The position numbers and the translations under genes were made by a program. Below, one piece after another: positions 55,552 through 61,630 of a DNA stretch of 64,000 bases (position 1 is the first letter of the stretch; each line of letters begins with the position of its first letter). This DNA is from Mantis religiosa (Eukaryota; Arthropoda; Insecta; Mantodea; Mantidae), in the NCBI GenBank assembly GCA_030765055.1, contig CM060951.1, positions 54,654,470-54,718,469 on the forward strand. The letters are read 5' to 3'. The notes below the pieces were generated by a model that saw nothing but the letters and a program-made list of their open reading frames with translations, made no database searches and was not told the DNA's origin.

Positions 55552-56226
55552 TCATACAGTGATGGTTTCGTTCCTGAAATCTAACTTATCGCCGTTCTGG
55601 TCTACCACTCTAATGTCGAGATGATCAATGAGATTCGTATCGATGATTGGTAAATATATAGGACTTGATGGTTCCTGCGAAATATGATAACCTGGAGGTA
55701 CCGATGGAAAAAATTCATACAGAGAATGACCACTTTTACCATTGATGAAAGATCCCGTTGCAAGACTACACTCGATACGTATGATGCTGACTTTGAATAT
55801 GTTAACCAAATCATTAGACTCGGTCAGCACGTTTGCCGGTACCCTCTGTTTAGAGGTGAAACCGAGAAGTGAAGCAATAGATCTCTCACGACTAAAGTCG
55901 ATAATATAGGGAGATTGAATTTCTGATTTCATGGTGTTATTATTAGCACGTAGAATAAAGTCGTCACCGATGTCGAGAGTATCCTTGATCAATCTGGCGA
56001 TATCATCCAATTCATAAGTACCCGGTGGAATTACTATACGTTCGACTTTTCCATCGCGAACGTAATGGAATAGATTATTACTCTCGTCCACATTCGGAAT
56101 CGAGTAAAAAGTCTCAAAATTCAATAGAGCTATCTCGTAATGTCCGTTAGGATCCAGATGTAACGGTGGATTTAGAAATGTAGAGAAGCTGGTATCACTA
56201 CCACTCACGGTGATCGTGTAACTCAT
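55552..56226 (-). CDS. mCP: Polinton penton / minor capsid protein (single jelly roll)
   Basis: 224 residues, open. Starts MSYTITVSGSDTSFSTFLNP. Then come PNGHYEIALLNFETFYSIPN, IPPGTYELDDIARLIKDTL, LRANNNTMKSEIQSPYIIDF, IASLLGFTSKQRVPANVL, IRIECSLATGSFINGKSGHS, FPSVPPGYHISQEPS and LDIRVVDQNGDKLDFRNETI. This series of short blocks is the hallmark of the Polinton penton protein found next to the capsid gene in insects; it is predicted to occupy the five-fold vertices. The ATG overlaps the end of the upstream protease frame by 29 bp. The 150-bp gap before the capsid gene holds that gene's promoter-like box. Function is by family; nothing here suggests damage. Confidence 0.88.
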   Translation of the reverse strand: MSYTITVSGSDTSFSTFLNPPLHLDPNGHYEIALLNFETFYSIPNVDESNNLFHYVRDGKVERIVIPPGTYELDDIARLIKDTLDIGDDFILRANNNTMKSEIQSPYIIDFSRERSIASLLGFTSKQRVPANVLTESNDLVNIFKVSIIRIECSLATGSFINGKSGHSLYEFFPSVPPGYHISQEPSSPIYLPIIDTNLIDHLDIRVVDQNGDKLDFRNETITV

Positions 56227-56614
56227 CGAGGAGAAACTGAAGGCACAAGTGACCGCAAATCACAGAATCGAATTCTTGAAATCTCGTCGTATTATATAGG
56301 AGCTTGACACCCGAAAGGTACGTTTCTATCTCTTCCGGAGGTCTCAGATCGCCGAAACTGTCAAAGTAGTAGGCAACCTCACCATCCTTACGTACAGCAA
56401 CCTAATGTGTACCAGGGTTATTTGATGTATCCAGATTCACTATTATTCTCTCATAGTATCGAGGACGTGGAGGTAGTTTATCGATCATGTAGACACCTCT
56501 AAAATGTGGAATGTGTAGACGTCGTGCATACGAATCGATCTCGTTAGCACTCAGGGCTTTTTCCGGGATAAATATAGGCCTCGCCCCGAGTTTTTTGATC
56601 GAAGATATAATCCT
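56198..56614 (-). pseudogene. PRO: Adenovirus-type maturation cysteine protease, broken
   Basis: Not visible as one open frame, but the minus-strand translation is clear: KALSANEIDSYARRLHIPHF, RGVYMIDKLPPRPRYY, RIIVNLDTSNNPGTH then a TAG (56402-56404), VAVRKDGEVAYYFDSFGDL, RPPEEIETYLSGVKLLYN, a frameshift near 56275-56290, then SVICGHLCLQFLLDEL. These are the blocks of the C5/Ulp1-like protease that processes capsid precursors in adenovirus and Polintons. The catalytic His (PGTH), Asp (YYFDSFG) and Cys (ICGHLC) are all present, but lie on different sides of the lesions. The 5' end overlaps the PLA2 gene in another frame and the 3' end overlaps the penton ATG. No obvious ATG for the N-terminus. 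Either a pseudogene, or two sequencing/assembly errors. Confidence 0.8.
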
Positions 56615-57189
56615 CTACCCTTACGACGTCTCTTACGGCGAAGACCTTTGCCCTGAGCCAAAGATTCCATGCGCTCGTTGTGACGTGTTAATTCCGCAAG
56701 TTGTTTTGCGTCCGAACGTTTCTTATTGACAGCCGTAGCAATCTGAGCAGCACCTCCAGCCAGACCACCTGCTGCACCTAGAGCTGCTAAAAGTGGTAGC
56801 AAAGGTAAGAAACCACCTCTCTTGTTGCGACGTTTACGCATGCCAGCGCCCGCTGCCAATTTACCCTTCATAAGTGTAGTCACAAGTCGAGCTGCAAGTC
56901 GTTCGCCCAAAGAAGCGTCGGCAGACTTTACACGTCTCCAAGCTTTCTCTACCAACACCTTATCGGCTAGACGACGAGATTCTGTATCAGTACTCTCTGC
57001 GTAAGCCCGATCGTGATCGAGACACGCTGAATCTAACCCGTTCACCGGTAAGTCACCTCTCTGCAAGCGTTTATGTAGTTTCGTTCCGGGACCGCAGAAA
57101 CGATAACCCGGTAAATGTGCCTCAAATGGTAATGAATTAATCAAGGAATTAAGAATTCCCGAACCTTTGCGTGCACGTGTAGAGCGCAT
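56551..57189 (-). CDS. Virion protein with parvovirus-like phospholipase A2 domain
   Basis: 212 residues. Residues about 28-65 contain the PLA2 calcium-loop and active-site signature: GYRFCGPGTKL (C32, G33-T36) and LDSACLDHDRAYAE with the His59-Asp60 catalytic pair and Tyr63. This spacing matches the compact PLA2 of parvovirus VP1, used to breach endosomes, and known in some Polinton-like and adinto-type elements. A hydrophobic segment (FLPLLPLLAALGAAGGLAGG, about 127-146) could be a membrane-active helix. The tail is strongly basic with repeated GRGLYL words (KGLRRKRRRKGRGLYL, NSGRGLYLSRKKP), reminiscent of adenoviral core peptides. Position in the virion block fits a capsid-associated role. 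Function is inferred, not shown. Confidence 0.8.
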   Translation of the reverse strand: MRSTRARKGSGILNSLINSLPFEAHLPGYRFCGPGTKLHKRLQRGDLPVNGLDSACLDHDRAYAESTDTESRRLADKVLVEKAWRRVKSADASLGERLAARLVTTLMKGKLAAGAGMRKRRNKRGGFLPLLPLLAALGAAGGLAGGAAQIATAVNKKRSDAKQLAELTRHNERMESLAQGKGLRRKRRRKGRGLYLRSKNSGRGLYLSRKKP

Positions 57190-57190
57190 G

Positions 57191-57338
57191 TCTCACTATG
57201 AAATAAAAAAGGCAAAACGTGCGCTTTATAAGTATACGATTCCTATGACGATTGGCTAAATCCAGTAAAGACATAGATTGCCCTTATCACGAACGAAATA
57301 AAAGACAAAACTTATGCTTTATAAGTATTAGTCGCGAT
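57191..57338. promoter_or_regulatory. Bidirectional promoter region with duplicated TATA block
   Basis: A block of about 43 bp occurs twice in tandem: TCAC(n)GAAATAAAA(n)GACAAAAC(n)GCTTTATAAGTAT-like, ending at 57235 and at 57328. TTTATAAGTAT lies 105 bp and 11 bp before the ATPase ATG. The first box, read on the other strand (ACTTATAAAG), lies about 36-45 bp before the PLA2 ATG. The region thus plausibly drives both divergent blocks. TATA identity is inferred from sequence and position. Confidence 0.6.
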
Positions 57339-58031
57339 ATGGAGATAGTAAAGCAAAAGTGTACGCTACCCATACAGGTGTTAGATTTCGAGGATGACAT
57401 TCGCAAAGGACGACACGGTACGTTGTTTCCGAGTTACGTTAGAGCGCTCATACTGAACAGTTCAAATGCTGGAAAAACGAACGTTTTACTCAACCTGCTT
57501 ATTCACGAGAACGGTCTGAGATTCGAGAACCTCTACATATACTCGAAATCGTTGCAACAACCTAAATATCGATATTTACTCAGGTTACTGAAAACCATAC
57601 CCGATATAGGTGTATTTACGTTCGATGATGGTGATAAAGTAATTCAAACGTCGGATGCTAGAGAAAATTCGATATTCGTATTTGATGATGTGATAAATGA
57701 AAAACAGGGTAAGATAGCTTCATATTACAGTATGGGTAGACATCGTAATGTCGATGCTATATATTTAGCACAATCATATGCTAAAGTACCTAAACATTTA
57801 ATTAGAGATAATGCAAATATGATTATATTCTTTAGACAGGATAATCTCAATTTAAAACATATATACGAAGATTATGTAAATACCGATATGTCCTATGATG
57901 AATTTAAGGATATGTGTAAACATATATGGGAGAGTGATGAACGATCCTTTGTTGTTATAGTATCAGAATATCCACTGAACGAGGGACGCTACCGTCACGG
58001 TTTTGATCGCTTTATCAGAATGAATAAATAG
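57339..58031 (+). CDS. ATP: Polinton genome-packaging ATPase (A32-like, FtsK/HerA type)
   Basis: 230 residues from the ATG at 57339. The frame is open further upstream, but only with a TTG at 57252 and it lies across the promoter block. Walker A is ILNSSNAGKTN (residues 38-48; the canonical first Gly is Asn); Walker B is NSIFVFDDV with Asp116-Asp117. It also has a conserved C-terminal half (ASYYSMGRHRNVDAIYLAQ, HLIRDNANMIIFFRQDN). Such ATPases pump DNA into capsids in poxvirus A32, virophages and Polintons. The short length is normal for insect Polintons. Starts the rightward gene block; the promoter duplication lies just upstream. Confidence 0.9.
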   Translation: MEIVKQKCTLPIQVLDFEDDIRKGRHGTLFPSYVRALILNSSNAGKTNVLLNLLIHENGLRFENLYIYSKSLQQPKYRYLLRLLKTIPDIGVFTFDDGDKVIQTSDARENSIFVFDDVINEKQGKIASYYSMGRHRNVDAIYLAQSYAKVPKHLIRDNANMIIFFRQDNLNLKHIYEDYVNTDMSYDEFKDMCKHIWESDERSFVVIVSEYPLNEGRYRHGFDRFIRMNK

Positions 58032-58099
58032 AATAATCCATCATTTAAGCAATAAGTATCGACAGGTTCGGATCCCGAAGAATCATACCCTCTAGGGGT

Positions 58100-59194
58100 G
58101 TGTTCAATCGACATATCATAACTAGAGATGGATCGGGAAACTATCGATTCAAGGGAAAGCGGTTGTGCAATATTCACGACCCTGAAGAAGGTGACGATGC
58201 ATCGACTAAACGTTATGTGGATACGCATACGGCTGACGTCGAGAATCGAATGCAGATCTTCAGCGAGCAGACCTCGTATCAGCGTATGGGCGAGTTTGAA
58301 GCTATGCTTAGGGATCACATACAAAAATCGCTCGACATCCAATACAACAATTTAATGGAGTACTTAAGTAAATATGCATTTAAACGTGATTCCGAAAATA
58401 ATGTCATTATAGATGGTATAAGAATGAAAACGCTGTTGGACCCCCTTCACGAACACGACGTTCCTAATAAAAAATATGTAGATGATAGGATTCCAATTCA
58501 CGATTCTAATGAAACTCTATCATTTCGAATGAAGAGATTGAAGGATTGAGCCGACCCGATAGATGATAGTGATGAAGTCACCATGAGTTATGTTAATCAT
58601 TTCTTTATACAGAAACATAATGAATTGCAAACGGGTTTAACTGAGACTATAACAAACATTGCCGATACTATTACACGGAAACAGAATGAATTACAAAGTC
58701 AGTTAACTAGAACAATCACCTCCGCTAGCGAGACTATTACTACAGCTGTAGAAAAAGAAGTGAAAGAACTAACCGCACGACAAACGGAACTTGATAATAA
58801 ACTAATCACTATAAATAATGATATTCATACTATGAAAACACGAATGAGAAATGTTGTAAACACTATGTTACAACAATTGAAAGCACTCCTAATTTCATTG
58901 CAAACACGTCCGTTTCGAGGTCCCTCTTTAAGGTATACGTTAACATCGGGACTCGAATACTATAAAGTTCCTGGAAATGGAAGTGTACTCTCGTGTTCCA
59001 TCGTATCATCGGTACATCCGCATGCTGTAAATGATACATTGTTTGCAATAAACGGAAGATTAGTTGAAAGATATCCTGTAAGAGTTGAAACTGGCGATAT
59101 TCTATCGTTTACAGTGCCAGTCGGACGTGCTAAAGATGGTCATATATTAAGTATAGAACTGATAGTTTCATATAAATTAGCAGTAGCTGATTAA
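58100..59194 (+). pseudogene. Fibre-like coiled-coil protein, split by one in-frame TGA
   Basis: Two open stretches (58100-58546 and 58583-59194) lie in the same frame, separated only by a TGA at 58547-58549 and 11 sense codons. Tail-fibre-like repeats occur three times: GNYRFKGKRLCNIHDPEEGD..ASTKRYVD, then MKTLLDPLHEHDVPNKKYVD, then across the stop ADPIDDSDEVTMSYVN. Each has a 'DP...(A/V)..KxYVD' core typical of phage and viral fibre shafts. The second stretch has long heptad-like coiled coil (NELQTGLTETITNIADTITR onward) and a beta-rich C-terminus, plausibly a knob for attachment. No ATG begins the first stretch (reading is open from about 58049); a GTG at 58100 is only a formal start. A shaft-coil-knob protein, now probably non-functional. 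Confidence 0.7.
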
Positions 59195-59212
59195 TTATAC
59201 ATTCATTTCGAT

Positions 59213-59977
59213 ATGGATGTTGAAGCTATAAGACTTAAGGAATCCATTGCCCGTCACAGTAGGGCAATAAGAGAAAAGTTACGTTCTCTCAAAGGAATGA
59301 AATTCGAAACGCAACGAGTCATGTCTGAAGTTCTTCAACCTGTAACCGAACCATTGAAAGTAATAGCGAAAGCACACCAAGACAACAACGACGACGACGA
59401 CGAAACTACAGATGATGCTAACGGATCTGATCTCGTGTCAAAGTATCTACACAAGGTTCGAACTGCCAGTTCGAGTGACATGGACAATACTTACGGCATA
59501 CGTTACGAGGATAATGAGTATAAATTGGGTAACAAGACAGTTGTGTTTAAATCTGATGGTGTTCAGATAGGAACAGAAACGTATGAACCCACAGCAGGCT
59601 TATATGAATTATTATTTAAACGTTTACCTCGCAAGACATCGTACACAGATGATGATTTAGTCGTGTATTCACAAATCTTACAGAATACTCAAGTTTACAG
59701 ACACGGCTATTCAAGAGATGGACGTTTAAGAGCAAATCGAGGGTTCAAGTATCGTCATATCATTCGTGACCTTGTTAGTAATCGAACTGGATTTGGTTTA
59801 CGTTGGAAAGAACATGTACCGCAGAGAAAATTAGATTACATCTACTGGAACGATCCGAATGAAATAATAAACAGATTAAGATTATTAGTTGCGTCGAGGG
59901 ATGCAGGTAATTTGAATCACTCACCCGAGATAGAAGAAATTATTACAGAACTTAAAACATCAAAAATTATAGCATGA
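59213..59977 (+). CDS. Conserved Polinton protein upstream of integrase, unknown function
   Basis: 254 residues. N-terminal helix rich in charged residues (KESIARHSRAIREKLRSL), a poly-Asp patch (NNDDDDETTDD), then the conserved part: DNTYGIRYEDNEYKLGNKTV, YEPTAGLYELLFKRLPRK, VYSQILQNTQVYRHGYSRDG, KYRHIIRDLVSN and a C-terminal KLDYIYWNDPNEIINRLRLL..ASRDAGNLNHSPEIEEII. I recognise this as the conserved domain found just before the integrase in many insect Polintons (I believe catalogued as a DUF8207-type domain, not verified). No catalytic motif. Its stop overlaps the integrase start (ATGA at 59974), suggesting coupled expression and possibly joint action. Confidence 0.8.
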   Translation: MDVEAIRLKESIARHSRAIREKLRSLKGMKFETQRVMSEVLQPVTEPLKVIAKAHQDNNDDDDETTDDANGSDLVSKYLHKVRTASSSDMDNTYGIRYEDNEYKLGNKTVVFKSDGVQIGTETYEPTAGLYELLFKRLPRKTSYTDDDLVVYSQILQNTQVYRHGYSRDGRLRANRGFKYRHIIRDLVSNRTGFGLRWKEHVPQRKLDYIYWNDPNEIINRLRLLVASRDAGNLNHSPEIEEIITELKTSKIIA

Positions 59978-60891
59978 TAAAACGTCGCATTGCAACCGAG
60001 TTACATGCACCAGCTAGAAGACGATTTTTACGTCGTAAGATCATAAGAAAAGGAATGAACGATTTAGTACAAATAGATCTTATGGACATGTCTAATTATG
60101 CAAGAGACAATAGGAATTATAAGTATATTCTTCTTGCATGCAATTTTTATTCCAAGATGGCTTATGCACGACCATTACGTGATAAAAGTGGTATTAACGT
60201 TTCGACTGCTATGGAGGAGATATTGAATGAAATGGAATCGTTTCCGAAGAATGTTCAATCTGATAAAGGAAGGGAGTTTTACAATAAACATTTCCGCGAA
60301 CTAATGAATCGTAATAATATTAATCATTACAGTACATTCACTCACGTTAAGGCTGCTGCAGTGGAACGTTTAATAAGAACGATCAAACTGATTTTGCATA
60401 AGGAATTTATTGTTCAAGGCTCATATCAATGGATAAACATACTACCTAGAATTATTCATACATACAATAATACTTACCATCGAACGATTCGTATGAAGCC
60501 TGTAGAAGTTCGTGATAATTCTCTCCTGCTCAGCGTATACAAATATGATAGAAGTCTGCGTGAGAAGTGAAGATCTAGACTTCATCGTGTTGGTGACTAC
60601 GTGAGGATTTCTAAGCATAAAGGTGTTATGGAGAAAGGTTATCTACCAATTTGGAGTGTTGAAGACTTTAGGATACGTACAGTGCAAAGGACACATCCAT
60701 TGACCTATCTCATCGAGGATCTGGAGGGTAAACTGATTGAAGGAGCATTCTACGGTTATGAATTACAGAAAACTCAATATCCAGACACGTATTTAGTTGA
60801 AAGGATCATCAGACGTCGTGGTGATAGGATTCTGGTGAAATGGTTAGGATTTCCTACCCGTGAATGGATTAATGAGGTGGACATTGTATAA
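59974..60891 (+). pseudogene. INT: Retroviral-type integrase with C-terminal chromodomain, split by one in-frame TGA
   Basis: An open stretch of 198 codons ends at a TGA (60568-60570), and the same frame then continues open to 60891. Core catalytic residues are Asp35 (VQIDLMDM), Asp97 (VQSDKGREF) and Glu131 (AAVERLIRT) at 33-residue spacing. No zinc-finger N-terminus, as usual in this family (ATELHAPARRRFLRRKII). Past the stop: VGDYVRISKHKG (SH3-like C-terminal domain) and a chromodomain (DTYLVERIIRRRGDRILVKW..GFPTREWINEVDIV), which may guide target choice. Other parts are uninterrupted. If translated only to the TGA, it would have the catalytic core but no C-terminal DNA-binding or chromatin-binding part. 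ATAAATAAA follows the end. Its start overlaps the previous stop. Confidence 0.85.
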
Positions 60892-61630
60892 ATAAAAAAA
60901 AACACACACAACTCAATAAAGAAATATAATTTTAATGATATATCGTGTTTTATTTTTTTGTTCACATTGATTCCTGATATCTTCTGTGACTGCTAGTTCA
61001 CATTGATTATATATAAATTCACATCTCCTTAACTTAAACATGATAATAACATTTTTATACTTTTTAAAAAAAAAAAATCATACATGATTATAGTTGAATT
61101 AACGTTTAATTGTAGAGATTTTAACATAACGTACATGCTAGTTCACATTGAGTATATATAAATTCACCTACCCTTAACGTAAACATGATAATTACAATTT
61201 GAAGTAATTAGTAATATACGTTAAACAAACATCATACATGATTATAGCTGAAATAAGAGCCTTTGTACATGCTAGTTCACATTGATTATATATAAATCCT
61301 CCCTCACCCCTTAACGGAGACATGATAATAACATTTTGATATAATTAGTAAATATATTTTAAAATGAAGTAAATATGTTATTATCATGTAATTAGTAACA
61401 CACTTTACAATTATACTTGAAACTCAATTATTTCGTTTTTTTGAAATACAGTAATGTGTTATTATCATGTGCCTAGTAATACCTTTTAACTCAGTTGTAA
61501 CACACTTTACAATTATACTTGAAACTCAATTATTTTATTTTTTGAAATACAGTAATATGTTATTATCGTGGCCTAGTATTACCTTTTAACTCAGTTGAAT
61601 CTATGCTTTATTGAGAAAAGAAAAAGAAAA
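60892..61630. repeat. Convergent intergenic region with two families of tandem repeats
   Basis: Between the converging integrase and polymerase genes. First array: three units of about 135-145 bp starting near 60992, 61137 and 61271, each with GCTAGTTCACATTGA(T/G)TATATATAAA, then CTTAAC(n)ACATGATAATAAC. Second array: two units of about 102 bp starting at 61395 and 61497, with GTAACACACTTTACAATTATACTTGAAACTCAATTA-type blocks (key words ACACTTTACAATTATACTTG, ACCTTTTAACTCAGTT). AATAAA signals serve both strands (60914 plus; 61605 minus). Possible roles: transcription stop, or replication origin. Not provable here. Confidence 0.8.

Noticed and set aside
55602..55872. Frames overlapping the penton gene on both strands
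   Set aside because: Shadow frames of a clearly conserved protein.
56402..56404. Stop in the protease as evidence of programmed recoding
   Set aside because: A frameshift also lies in the same gene; two independent lesions fit decay or sequencing error better than recoding.
58128..58355. Plus-strand frame inside the fibre gene beginning at the first ATG after 58060
   Set aside because: Different frame from the DP/YVD repeats, no recognisable sequence; a shadow.
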